Assembly (NCBI GenBank): GCA_029876055.1
Contig: CM056876.1
Span: forward strand, 1,054,001-1,118,000
Length of the DNA: 64,000 nucleotides
Direction: 5' to 3'
Source: Madurella fahalii
Lineage: Eukaryota > Ascomycota > Sordariomycetes > Sordariales
Part shown: positions 22,903 through 33,910 of the stretch, one piece after another
Numbering within the stretch: the stretch's first letter is position 1
Layout of the letters: each line of letters starts with the position of its first letter
Notes under the pieces: generated by a model
Told to the model about the DNA's origin: nothing
What the model saw: only the letters and a program-made list of their open reading frames with translations
Database searches by the model: none
Made by a program: the position numbers and the translations under genes

Positions 22903-23309
22903 GCATTCTGGGACGGTATTCCATTACAGTAGTCAGCGAGGCAAGCGACAACATGGCATATCCGCCGGCTTTCACGTGGGGATCGTGCACGAGCCAGTGT
23001 TTGCAATAATGGGAGGAAAGATGATACGATCTAGCCGGTCAAATGATCGTGAGGTGCGAACAATCGGTAGCATTGGGGAGAGGTTATTTACACAGGGCAC
23101 TTCGACAGCAGTAGTGCAACTTGTACTCATAAGACCAGTCAAACCTTTCGAGGTGCCGGGTTGCCTGGCCTGGCCAAACTTTAAGTTGCACGTGACTTCG
23201 CGGATCGGTGCCAGGTCGCGATGATGCGTCGCCAAAATTTCAAGGCTCAAATCCACAACCCAATTGAGCGTCCCAACCCGCTGCGCTGGCATTGCCCCGT
23301 AGCAGATGA
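22903..23309. other. intergenic, UEV 3' end to LYR-protein promoter
   Basis: No gene is supported in these 407 bp. The plus frame at 22688-23224 is a shadow of the UEV gene. The minus frame at 22972-23367 has no features. Confidence 0.4.
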
Positions 23310-24980
23310 ATGCCGTCATTATTCGTAGCCGCCCGCTCCTCGCGGCATCGCCGAGCGTGTGAGACATTTCGCCAATGGCATTTTACATTTTCGCCCTCTC
23401 CAATTGCCTCCGACTGACTCTGCTTCGCAAATTTAGGCTTCGCTCTCTACAGGTCCCTCGTCCGGCAAGGCCTCCGCGTACCCCTGCCCAATGACCTCGC
23501 CTCCGGCATCGACAAGGACAAGCCCGCCAACCCCATCAAGACGCTCATCCGCAATGGGTTCCGCCGCAACAAACGCGAGACCTCCCACCGCCTCATTGTC
23601 TCGGCGCTCAAAAACGGCTACCGCTTCTTAAATCTCCTCTCTCGCGCCGCCGACCCCTCCGCCCCCGAGCACTCCCAGGTCATCTCCTTCATCCGCGAGA
23701 ACAACGCCAGCGTGCTCCAGCTCCGCGAGAAGAAAGCCCTCGCGAAGGCGAACGCCGTCTCCACCGCGCCGATCGAGGGGCGCACGCCGCTGATCAAGCG
23801 GGTGTCCGGGCCGGACGAGCCGCCGCGGTACGAGCCGACGGGGGGGCCGCGGCCTCTGGAGACGCTGCCGCGCGGGGTGCGCAAGCCGCCGACGCTGAAC
23901 GAGACGTTTGGGGTGCCGTTCCTGCGCTTCCACAAGCCGCAGCCGCGGTTCCTGGAGCGGGTGGTGCGGCAGAGGAGCCGGCGGCGGCAGGAGCGCATCC
24001 ACGCGCTGTTCGACATCCAGGCGTACGACATGGCGTCGGCGCGCCGCGAGGACGAGTGGGAGTGGCTGGTCGACCACCTGCAGACGCGCGGGCGGGCGCC
24101 CCCGTTCAAGCCCTTCGCCGACAGGACCGCCGCCGCCGACGGCCGGGAGTGGCGCCCCGCCTGGCTCCGCCACGGCCACAACAGGAACGGCGAGCTGTCG
24201 TTTGAGCAATCGCTGTGGGACACGGTGGTGTACCTGTCGGATGTGACGAATCGGGAGAGGGAGGACATGGCGGCGAGGGGCAGGGCGATGTGGCAGATTG
24301 TGCTGGCGGAGAAGGAGCAGGCGCTGGAGGAGAAGAAGCGGTGGCTTTCTGAACATGGGATGGGCCATTTGCCGCCGAAACCGACGGTGTGGAGACGTCC
24401 CGTGTGGGCTAGTAAAACCTTGTGGAAGCGCAAGGGAGCCTGGGTGAGGCGTAAGCGGGACGTGTGGAAACGTAACCACGAGGAGAGTCAAGAGGGTCGA
24501 GGATCGGAGGGCTCGACGGAGAAGACTGGCCGCCAAGAGAAGGCCAGTTCCGCACATGTCCCGGATGGGAAAGCTAGAAGGACGGGAATTACGGGAATTG
24601 GAAACAGTACGGACTGGCGAACGATACGGGAGAGTCTTGATAAGGCCAGCCCTGTTGAGGGTTCGAGTGGGATTATTCGAGGAAAGGGAACCACGATCGG
24701 AAAACCCACAGGCTGGCGGAAGATTGAGCCCGCACAGGAGAAGCAGAGGGAGTACAAGGAGCCTGGGAATCGTGATGCCAATTTAAAGGGAAGATATGAA
24801 CGAAAGGTCACATCCTCCGCTCCCAACAGGACGGCTCGAGAAAAGGGGGCTATATCGACGCCGAACAACGAAGGCAACAAGAAGGCGCGGGAGGGGGCTG
24901 AGAAGATCACCTCCGCAGTTCCCAGTCGGGCAACTCAAAGGAAGTGGACCAAGAACACTACAAATCGCACGGGCAACTAG
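23310..24980 (+). CDS. LYR-motif (complex 1 LYR-like) protein with long basic tail
   Basis: LYR proteins are small mitochondrial adaptors for Fe-S delivery, complex assembly or mitoribosome partners. Exon 1 is 23310-23358 and exon 2 is 23437-24980, giving 530 residues. Of two overlapping ATGs (23306 and 23310) only the second splices in frame (GTGAGA donor, CTGAC branch, TTTAG acceptor). It yields a basic leader (MPSLFVAARSSRHRR) joined to FALYRSLVRQG, the LYR motif. A second conserved block follows (NPIKTLIRNGFRRNK, SALKNGYRFLNLL). The middle is Arg/Pro-rich (ERVVRQRSRRRQERIHALF). About 200 C-terminal residues are Lys/Arg/Ser/Gly-rich and probably disordered. Most LYR proteins are much shorter. 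The partner is unknown. Confidence 0.8.
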
Positions 24981-25365
24981 AAGAAACCATAGGGGCAGAA
25001 GAACGCCACTCCTGCATGTCCTAGAGGGATAGACGGAGGGAACGGGACGAAGGAGACTACAGGCTGCTTAGGCACCAGGAAAAGCCAGGGGAACAGAAAA
25101 GAGTCGATCATATATAGATGGCGTCGGGCAAAGAACCGATGTTGTTTGAGGCAGGATGCATAACAATGCATCATTAAGGTACTCTGCGCACCCTCCACGT
25201 GGAGAATTCTGTCCCAACCCTTGGTCTCGATGTGGCGCCTAGAACAACCAAATTCCTACTCCAAACCGGAACATGTCTACAGGCCCCCACTAAGAACTAC
25301 GCAGCCAAAGAAACCCACCATTACCCATCGCTTTTAGGATCCTCTTAAAGCCCTGAGATCTCATT
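24981..25365. other. convergent 3' region
   Basis: This is 385 bp between the stop codons of the LYR gene (+) and the bZIP gene (-). It is the presumed overlap of 3' UTRs, with no gene seen. Confidence 0.5.
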
Positions 25366-27521
25366 CTACGGCAGGTCAACCTGCACCGCTGCCCAAAACG
25401 CGGCATTGATATCGTCCTGCTTCAGCCCCGGTGTCCGGCCCAGGCATATAGAACGCATCGTCATCTCTGTGATGGCAGACAAAGAGACAGATTAGCATAT
25501 CCGAGGTGTGGGAGAAGCAGGGAGAACGGCATAACATACCCTTGACAAGCAAGCTGACATCGACAACTACCCTTTTCCGCGTCGGCTTCTGAGCCGCCGG
25601 GTTGGTGGTGTCCATCCCCGGGATGCTGTCACCGCTCGGGGGCAAGAGAGGGAAGGTAAGGAGGTTGTTAGAGTCAGTCGGGGAGAGGAAGGTGCTGGGT
25701 GTTGTGGTTTCTGTGGGTAGGTATGCGCCTGCGTGGGGGAAGAGGTCTGCGATTGTAGGCTCGACGAGCCCGGTGGTCTCTGGAAGTGGCCAGGGTGTGG
25801 CTGACATGTCTGGTCCCGGCGGCGATGGCTCTGCCAAGGTTGGGCCGCTTCCTAGGCTTGGTTCGGGTTCGGGGGAGAGGCAGGAAGACACGCTGCTTTT
25901 CCCCCGTCCGGCGGAGTCGGGAGGCATCGAGACAAAGTCGAGATCGCTAAAAGGGTCTGCCTGCCAGGCTCCGTTGTCAAAGTGGCTCGGGTCAATGTCT
26001 GCGGTGATGTAATCTGCCCCCGGCGGGATCACGACGCCCCTCTGGTACAGGTACATCTCGATCTCGTCGCAGTCGTAGTACTCGTAGCCGAACCCAGGTA
26101 CCACCATACGCATGTCCTTGTCCAGGAAGTGGTCGCGCACGCTATTAATCTCGGCGGTGAACGGGCCCGTGGCAAATCCGGCCGTGGCTTCGGGCTTGTC
26201 GACGTCGATGGTTCCCTGGTTGCCGAAGCGTTGCGTCGTTGCTGTCGTCATACCAAAGTGTGCCCCCGCGCGCCCGAGATGGAAAAACGGATACTTCCAG
26301 TTGGAGAGAGACTGCTGCGTGTTATGGCCTAGGACTCTGCTTAGACGGTACTTAATATCCTCGGGAGTTTCGAAAAGGAGACAGAAGCCGAAGACTTGGG
26401 AAATGACCCTTTGCGGCGGGTATGGCATTGTAATCAAGGCGAGGCCGCATTGAACGGCAAATCGCTGGAGCCTACGGCCGAATGTTGTTTCCAAAGAACA
26501 GTACGACGCAGGGGCGTCCAGGCCGAAATACGGGGACGAGGCAACAAGTTGTTCTAAGAAAGCGAGTGAGGGTTTAGATGGGGCGCGGAAACTTGCGGTT
26601 TCGAGAGATGGGTCGGCGGCTATCCCGTAGTCGAGTGTAGAGGTTGTGGGAGGCTCCGGGGCGCTGCTGGGAAAGGTTGTCTCGAGATCTGCCTCGTTGA
26701 CCGGCTCATATGTGACTACAATCCCACCGTAGAGTTGTTCTTTTGGTCCCTCAGCCGTCGGTGCCACGGTTGTTTCCGTTGATGTTGCCGTGAAGATCGG
26801 CGATCCACCGCTCGTTTGTCGTTGCGGGTCCGAAGGGGCACCATCACTCCCGGGCCCCTTACCCAAGGGGTTCCTATCCGCATCAATTACCGACTCCTCG
26901 TAGTCCTTTGCGCCATCATCATTCGCAAGACGCGCGAGGGTAAGGAATTTTTCTGTCGTCAAACGCAGTTGATCGCCGAAAGCCGGGATCTGCTCAAGAA
27001 GACCGGCGCTCACTGCAAAGTCATGAAGCTGCATGAAGGTATTGCTCATCTCCTCATTTATTTCTTTGAGCTGTTGGACCCTCTTCTCCAGAGTCTGGAT
27101 GGTTGTCTCCTTTCGATTGCGATACGCCCGTTGTGCAAGGCGAATTTGCGTCCGCCGCCGCTGTTATAAGCGTCAGAATACCGCTTTCATCGGGGGCAAC
27201 TCGCAACACGCTGAGACGAGGCAGAGCGACTCGTTCACTCACGTCAGCGGCCGTCTGATCCTGCGCGTCCACTCGTGGACGTCCTCTTGACTTCTTCTTC
27301 CCATCCTCGGTCGAGCCAGACTCTGTCTGGTGTATCCTTGCGCGCTTCCGCGGGCCGTCTTCAGAGTTGCCAGAGGCAGGATTCCGCGTCTTTTTAGCTG
27401 CGGTGAGCTGCTCTTGCGGTCTCAACGACACGCCAGAGCCGTAGACCTCGGCGCTCAGAATGGCCAGATCGCCTTGCGGATACCGCATCGAACCGGCCTC
27501 TGCAGGATCGGCCTCAGACAT
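25366..27521 (-). CDS. fungal bZIP transcription factor
   Basis: This is a nuclear DNA-binding regulator. Exons 27521-27243, 27160-25540 and 25466-25366 give 666 residues. Both introns have consensus ends (GTGAGT/ACAG and GTATGT/CACAG). Residues 1-93 carry basic nuclear-localisation clusters (GPRKRARIH, KKKSRGRPRV). The basic region starts right at the exon 2 border (RRRTQIRLAQRAYRNRKE) and runs into a zipper (TLEKRVQQLKEINEEMS). Ile stands where the bZIP-invariant Asn usually is, which I recall as typical of this fungal subclass. About 450 residues of acidic/Ser/Pro-rich sequence follow. The spliced end (LKQDDINAAFWAAVQVDLP) is conserved-looking, which supports the last intron. The target genes are not evident. 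Confidence 0.88.
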
Positions 27522-28776
27522 TAAACTGAGAGGTATCGAGGGGACTTGGTAAGGGAATAGTGCCGGCTAGCAGGGGATGGAATCCGTTCATCCAGCCCTG
27601 GTCGGGAGCCGCCAACAGCACGTGCTGCCCGATGCAAGCCTTGGGTAGTCCAAGCGAAGTCAATCAGCAACGGCAGCTGCTTACAGACCAAGATGTTTTG
27701 GCGTGGTTCTGGTGCTTAATAATGACAGGCAGTTGAAGAGGGTCTCATCAGGTTGATAACCAAGCGCGTCGTCAGCTGGAGACCGCAGACATGTGATTAC
27801 GTGCTCAGCAACGTCCAGCCAAGGCTTGGTATTCTACCACTTCTCAACAATTGGGGGGACCCGACTCAGCGGGCTGGGTTAGGGGAAGATGCAACGCTAT
27901 CAGGCCAGGGCTTTTCGCCGTGCGGGTTCACGAACATGCCGCTTCTCGTTTGCCAACTAATCAGCATTGCCTCGACATGCCGAGCAAAGCCCCCCGACAC
28001 ACGAAGAGCCAATGCCAATGGTCCCCGGGCCAAAAGAGATACATAAATATATAACTGTTCATCATTTGACAATGGCAAAAGCCCACAATGCTCTGTGAAA
28101 CCGCGCGATGGCCCGACCCCATCCGGCTCTTAGGGGATGGGGGGATCGGTCCCACATGCCCCGCTTGCTTGGCCATCGTGGGTCCTGCTCAGCCCCAGGT
28201 TCGCTACAATCCGCACCCTGCCTGTTCGCTAGCCTTTGACTTGAAGACGATGTACTGGAAGAGCCCCGAGTTCTAGCGCACGGCAATCACCCGTGGAAAA
28301 TATAGATGCGTTCAGAATGAATTCGTGCAATTCATTCAGTACATTACCTTTCTGCGATATAGCTACTTTATGGACGTCGAGATACAATTCCCGGATATTG
28401 AGCCAAGACCAACATTGGAGGTTCCCACTTAACAAGCAATCCAGGTTGGAATCGTACTATGTAAGCTTTAAAGTGGATAAGTGGGCTGTGCTCTCGGTAA
28501 GGACATCCCTCCCGCCGCCAGATTCTTGGATCGAAAAATGTTCCTTAGTCTGCCGGTCTGCCAGTCTGCATTCTCGGATGCAAGCGCCCTCACGTTTTGG
28601 ACCTGAACTGCCGTGCCTTTTGCCTTTTCCTTTCCCCTCCTATGGTCATATGGTGATGACGGGCTTCTAATTGAGAAGAACTCTTCCTGCCTTCTTTCCA
28701 CATCAATCGCAACCGCCCCGGCCATTGTCGTCTCCACGCGGATCCGCTGCTTCCCGCCGCCAGCCGCCAGCCCGCC
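27522..28776. promoter_or_regulatory. divergent upstream region of bZIP and kinase genes
   Basis: About 1.25 kb lies between divergent start codons. Short frames on both strands have no features. No repeat or RNA gene is recognised. Confidence 0.4.
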
Positions 28777-31225
28777 ATGGGTGAACCCGGAGACGGATGG
28801 CATACGGTTATGCCCACATCCCACTCGGCCATCGAGCGCCTCTCGCAATCACAGGTCGAAGCCTGCGAGCGACAAATTCTGAGAGAATGGGAAGCATCGC
28901 ATCACCACTGGTCTGGAATGTACGTCGAGGCATCCCCTGTTTGAAAGCCTGTCCCGTAAAGTTGCTGACGGCGCAATCAGAGGCAAACACACACCGCTAG
29001 ACGACTTCACCGAAGCGAAGAAGCTGCACAACCGCTTCAAGATCGCCCTCGACACGCCCCTCGGCATCGGTGGCTTTGGAGTCGTCCAGAAGGTCCAGTA
29101 CAACCATGGCGGTCGGTCAATATGCCTGGCTAGGAAACTCCTTCGCCCGCGCAGGCGGGGGGTCACGGTACAGAGCCTGCGCGAAGAGGCCAATATCATG
29201 GAGAAGCTGGACCACGACCACATCGTGAAGCTCGTCGGCACCTACTGTATCCGCAGCGATCTGTACCTGTTGCTGTGGCCTGTGGCCGTCTGCAATCTTG
29301 ACTGCCTTCTCAACGACCTCGAATGTCTCCAGACCGGCCATGGCGATCGCGAGGACATCATCTGTCGGCTGCATGCGCTGGACCTTACAGACCTGAGCGC
29401 CATCGATCAGGCCCGTGGTACGAGGCAGACTTGCCCGAGCCAGGGCAATTGCCCCCTCAAGTACCTTCAGCAGATCATGGGGTGCATAACTCGGGCCGTC
29501 GCGTACTGCCACCAAGCAAACATCCGCCACCTGGACCTCAAGCCTTCGAATATCCTCCTGAACCCGGGGCGCGTGTACCTGGCCGATTTTGGCATTGCTA
29601 AAGATGTCCACGACCGGGAGCACACCATGACCCGAGGCGTGGTGGGCACAGCCAAGTGGACGGCTCCGGAGCGGCAGCAAGTGGACAGCGACTGGTCTAT
29701 GAAAACTGCCGATGTTTACTCTCTTGGCATGGTGCTCCTCGGCATGGCAACCGTGATCCACAGAGCGCCCCTGGACGACTTCGACTGCATACTAAACGAC
29801 CTATCGCCAGCAAGTAAGGCCGAGAAACTGGACCACTATGTGCGCAAGCTCGAGGGCATAGCCCTTGCGACGCAGGAAGTAGAGGATGCCAACGCCCCAA
29901 CCTTTGGCCCCAAACACGTCGTCAATCTAGCGTCGAAAATGCTATCCCCGGACCCGGCGGCTAGGCCCGTCATCTTTCAAGTTGATGCGGAGCTTGTTGA
30001 TCTGGGTGGCATTGACCAAGTTTATCACTCCCCGTGTTGCAAGAGGAGCAGCCGCTTCGTAACAGAGCGCATGAACCACCGGTTCAAGCTTGCTATCGAA
30101 GAGCGGGACCGTCTGCGAGCAGAGGTCGGAGACATGGCCAAGCGACTGAAAGTCCTCGAGGCGAAAGATGTGACCTACGAGACTCGCATTAGAAACGAAC
30201 GAAAAACACAAGCAGAGAACATTGCCGCCCTACAAGCAAAGTTGGAGAAGGAGCGCAGCGAACGGAAACGGCTGGAGACGCTGATTGCTGAGATGCAACA
30301 ACAGAACAACAGGAAACAGCCGCGTCCTGGCATACCCCGGCCGGGCTCAGGTCATAAACCTCCGAATGGCAGTCCCAGTCCCGGTTCCGGCAGCTCGGTA
30401 ATACGGGCGCGTCCACCGACACACCCCCTTCCGAACGCCGGTTCACGCCCCGAGCAGTCCCCTTCACAAGCTCAGTTGCAGGCTCCGCCACCAGTAGCCA
30501 TGCCCAACGGTCGGCTCAGCTACTCACAAACTGCCGCGGCTGCAGTTGCTCCTCGCACCGTATCTCAGAGTACAGCGGCTTGCCAGGACTCTACCGCGCG
30601 CCCATCCCCCTTGCCCTTCCGAGCCCCCGTCGCCAGCGGCAGTCCGACGCCCGAAACTGCCGGTTTCCCGCTCCTGTCTCGCAACTCGGCTTCGCGTCTA
30701 CCACGGGCGGTCAACCCCGCCACGCCTATGCGGTCAAGCACGCCACTATTCAACTACGATCAGTCGCTGACCGACAGTACGCAAAATAGCATGAGCAGCT
30801 CCGTATTCAGCCGCCTCAGTCAGTCGAGATATTCGCTCGCTGAGACTAGCGTTGCGGGGACGCCTCCGGTCGGTAGTCCCGCCATCAACGATAAGCGAAA
30901 GGATTCCAACGATGTGCCGCCAGCCGATCATGACCAAACGATCTCGCCGGTTAGTCCCACCTCGAACGGTGCTTCACATGGCGTAGGTCTTGGCTTGCTC
31001 GACTTGACGCAGCGGAGAGAGAGTGTTACCAGCGCCCGAGACACCGCGAGCGTCATCAGTTCCGCCCCGACCGGGACCGCCAGCCCTGTTCTCACTAGTT
31101 CCGTTTTGTCCTCTCCCCGCTCGGCATTTGCGTCGGTAGGGAGCCGGAACGGCGGCCCCAAAGTACCACCGCTGCCAACAGCGCCGAGCTGGGCCGATGT
31201 GGCCAGGAGGGAGAGAAGGGGGTGA
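28777..31225 (+). CDS. protein kinase with coiled coil and disordered Ser/Pro-rich tail
   Basis: This is a predicted Ser/Thr kinase. Exons 28777-28919 and 28981-31225 (61-bp intron, GTACGT donor, CTGAC branch, TCAG acceptor) give 795 residues. The kinase domain spans about residues 65-385: glycine loop GIGGFGVV, candidate VAIK lysine in CLARKLL, HLDLKPSN at about 231 where most kinases have HRD, DFG at about 250, and APE at about 276. The catalytic Asp is kept but the preceding Arg is Leu, so it is a non-RD kinase. Residues of roughly 410-460 form a charged coiled coil (RDRLRAEVGDMAKRLKVLEA, AALQAKLEKERSERKRLETL). The remaining 300 or so are Ser/Pro/Ala-rich and probably disordered. It fits the lineage-variable fungal kinases. 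The pathway is not evident. Confidence 0.85.
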
Positions 31226-32119
31226 GGAGTCCGAGAGGGAGTGGAGGTTTTGTAGATATCAGGAGACATATGCCCTACGTCAACCCATCCTAGGCGACCA
31301 GAATGATACACTGGCGTATCAAAACGGGTTGGACGCTGGTATGACCGGCCGAACGGCCGCTGCGTGACACCGCTCCATGCAGTGAGCGGGATGCCTGTTA
31401 TGGAGGGAGATGACGAGCATCGGGGGTTTAGCGGCCTTGGAGACACAGAAGTAATCGGCCAAGCCTCAGCGACGGCAGACATCACAGGGCTGATCGCAGC
31501 GGTTGGGAAGCTGGGGGACGGCATGAATGGGACAAGTCCTTGGAGTACTAGTATGAGATGGATGATGAGTATAGAAACCTGGATCTAGATAAAAAGAAAA
31601 AGGTTGTTCATCACTTTGCTTGACCCTAAATTATAACTTGAAGCTCCGCCGAAAAAATGAAGCTGGTCTGTGATGTGAAGGTAGTTAGGTCGGTGCTCTT
31701 TTAGTATACGTCACCTCAACTCCTTGCTAAGAAGCCACTGGTACGGTCTGGCTCCCACCCCACTCATGCCTCCGCATTCAGGTCAATACCCGGCTTTATG
31801 GGGGATGCGGTGGGATAGAGGATACCTGATGGGTTGCTTAGAGATTGAAATTGATAGTTCCGGTGAAATGGCCGGACATTGAGGCTGAGCTTTTCAATAG
31901 CATGCTTGTTGGATGGCAAATGACTATCCCAGCATGGAAAAAGCATTTCGTCGTTGTTTCAACTTTGCTGCCGGATGTTGGTGATAGGTCGACGATGACA
32001 CTCATTAGTTATAAACATGACAATGTTTGCAGGGCGAGACCATGTTCAGGTTCTAATTGCCCGCGCTAGGTGTCATCAATGTCAATCCGTGGAAACAGCA
32101 TGGTAGAGAGACCTCTTAT
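31226..32119. other. intergenic, no gene supported
   Basis: This is the downstream region of the kinase gene. The minus frame at 30928-31524 overlaps the kinase 3' end and has no features. Small frames at 31764-32069 are unsupported. Confidence 0.4.
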
Positions 32120-32662
32120 TCATGGGCTACTGTCATCCTCCAAATCATTCTCGATGCTTATTGTCGAAAGGAATACTGGCTTGAGCTTGGGCATCCGCCT
32201 CAAGGATTCTTGAACCGAGGGGTGTTCCTTGCCCACCAGATAATGATTGGGAAAAATGTCGCGGCTGTAACGCGTATCGAGGTCTGGGTCGGCCAACCTC
32301 TTTATCCATTCCACCTTGACCTCGTAGGCGTCCCTGGTGTCCCAGTGCTGCACTCACAATCCAGGCAGGTGGTGCGGCAGCAGGTCAATCCAAGGCTTAA
32401 GCTTCTCACACGGCCTTTCGATGTGAAAAGGTGATGACGAGGCCGACGTGTCGCGGAGAGAGCGGATCGCCGGATCAACATGTAGACATGAGTCATTAAC
32501 CGGCGCCGTCACCTGCGTGGTGCCCATGGTAGGGAGGGCAGCTTGGTTAGATTGAGAGGAAAGGTAAAGACATGGATGGGATATAAGCATCGTGAACGGA
32601 ACGGCGTTGGCTGCAGCCACATACCCCTTCCCAGATATCCCGGTTAACAGCATATTCAGCAA
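32120..32662 (-). pseudogene. open frame of unknown family interrupted by one TGA
   Basis: One minus-strand frame runs 181 codons from an ATG at 32662 to a stop at 32120, broken only by TGA at 32354-32356. The sequence reads smoothly on both sides: KPWIDLLPHHLPGL before the stop, QHWDTRDAYEVKVEWIKRLA and SRDIFPNHYLVGKEHPSV after it. The TGA lies inside GTGAGT, a perfect donor, so the upstream half could instead be an exon. I found no matching acceptor that keeps the downstream frame. The N-terminus is hydrophobic. I do not recognise the family. It is either a recently disabled gene or an unresolved two-exon gene. Confidence 0.3.
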
Positions 32663-33209
32663 AATAGTTAGCGAGATAAGGACACCCCGTCCAGTAGGCA
32701 GCTGGGACGAGCAGCAACCAAATTATCTCCCTGCTATATGCCGATGAGTAAAGAAACCGACCCTTTACAGTCTGGCAGGATAGGAGTTTATACCACGGCT
32801 CCGGACTGCGTATCGAACATGTTTCAACTGCAGGCCGTGCATCCAGTCAGCGCCACTCCAGCGGAGCACACATGCTCATGATACCTTGCTAGTATTCCCG
32901 ACTCTGCGTTTCTTCCTCGGTCCTGAAACCCGTCCCACCATCACTTCTCACCGCCAATCGGACAAGGCCATAAAAGCACAGCGAACTTGACTACAAACAT
33001 AGAGTCAGTAATACAGTACTCCCCATGGGGTACACAGGAGATAGCCCCTTTGGAGTGGGAAAGGTTGAGCTCTGCTACACAGAAAGAGCAATGAGCCAGC
33101 CCTTACGGTACAAGAGTCCGTAAGAGCTTTTTGTACGATAAAGCTGTCCTCATCTCGCCTGCCTGCCAGACCTCATAATTAGAGCAACTTCCCTTCCCGG
33201 CTAAACAAC
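32663..33209. other. intergenic, upstream of tRNA-Val
   Basis: No open frame of note and no repeat recognised. Confidence 0.4.
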
Positions 33210-33310
33210 GGTCGACTGGTGTAGTGGTTATCACGTCTCGTTCACAAAAGTTGGACACAACTGGGGTTATCCCACCGAGAAGGTGCCAGGTTCGATCCCT
33301 GGGTCGATCA
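33210..33310 (+). tRNA. tRNA-Val (anticodon CAC) with a 28-nt intron
   Basis: The cloverleaf is complete. The acceptor stem GGTCGAC pairs with GTCGATC (one G-U). The D stem is GTG/CAC, the anticodon stem TCTCG/CGAGA, and the T arm CCAGG-TTCGATC-CCTGG. The mature anticodon loop is TTCACAC with CAC at 33243-33245. The 28-nt intron (about 33247-33274) sits one base 3' of the anticodon, the standard place in eukaryotic nuclear tRNAs. A box TGGTGTAGTGG and B box GGTTCGATCCC are present. The CCA end is not encoded. Confidence 0.95.
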
Positions 33311-33315
33311 TTTTT
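33311..33315 (+). terminator. RNA polymerase III T-run terminator
   Basis: Five Ts follow directly after the tRNA-Val gene, with another T-run a few bases later. This is the usual Pol III stop signal. Confidence 0.75.
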
Positions 33316-33329
33316 CCTTTTGACAGGGA

Positions 33330-33910
33330 AGCCAAGTTCTTTTATGCCCGCATATCCGTTCCCAACCAGCAGACATCAAGCATCAAAACCGAGCCACCTC
33401 AGCTCCGGCACAGACGCAAAGTCAAAAACACATTCCAGCTAAGACTACCATTCTAGTGCGATACGGCAAAACTCAACCGCCCCCTTGCCCGCTCAGGGCA
33501 AGGTCGGCATGCTCGAATCATCCCAATCTCAGCAACACCCCCAGCATGCAATAGCTCACCGTCCCCTGATATTCCGCCGTCTATCTCGGTGCTTGTAAAC
33601 CCTACATGATGAATGGCCGGGTTTCTATCCCCCCTTGTCCACGCTGCAGCAGCAATTTTCTCGCTGGGACGCACTTCCCGGCGGCCCCGCCTGCCAAACC
33701 CAATCCAATCCAACCAAACCGACAAACCAAGGCCATGAGTGAGTCCGATACATTATGCCGATGCTGTTGCTGTTGCTGTAGCCACTGCCGTTGCCGTTGC
33801 CATGCCACGAGCATGCTTTTGATCCAAGACGCACCCCATGCCACCAACCAAGCATAAGCATGTGTGTACCAATTCCAACCGCACTCTTCCCGACCCGAGC
33901 AACCCAGCAC
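33330..33910. other. intergenic between tRNA-Val and the BLM10 3' end
   Basis: A short imperfect GTTGCC/GTTGCT repeat lies at about 33760-33805 and explains the Cys-rich shadow frame there. No gene is supported, and the right part is the BLM10 3' UTR region. Confidence 0.4.

Noticed and set aside
23628..24557. 309- and 271-codon minus-strand open frames
   Set aside because: They are antisense shadows of the GC-rich LYR-protein exon, Arg/Pro/Leu-rich with no motif.
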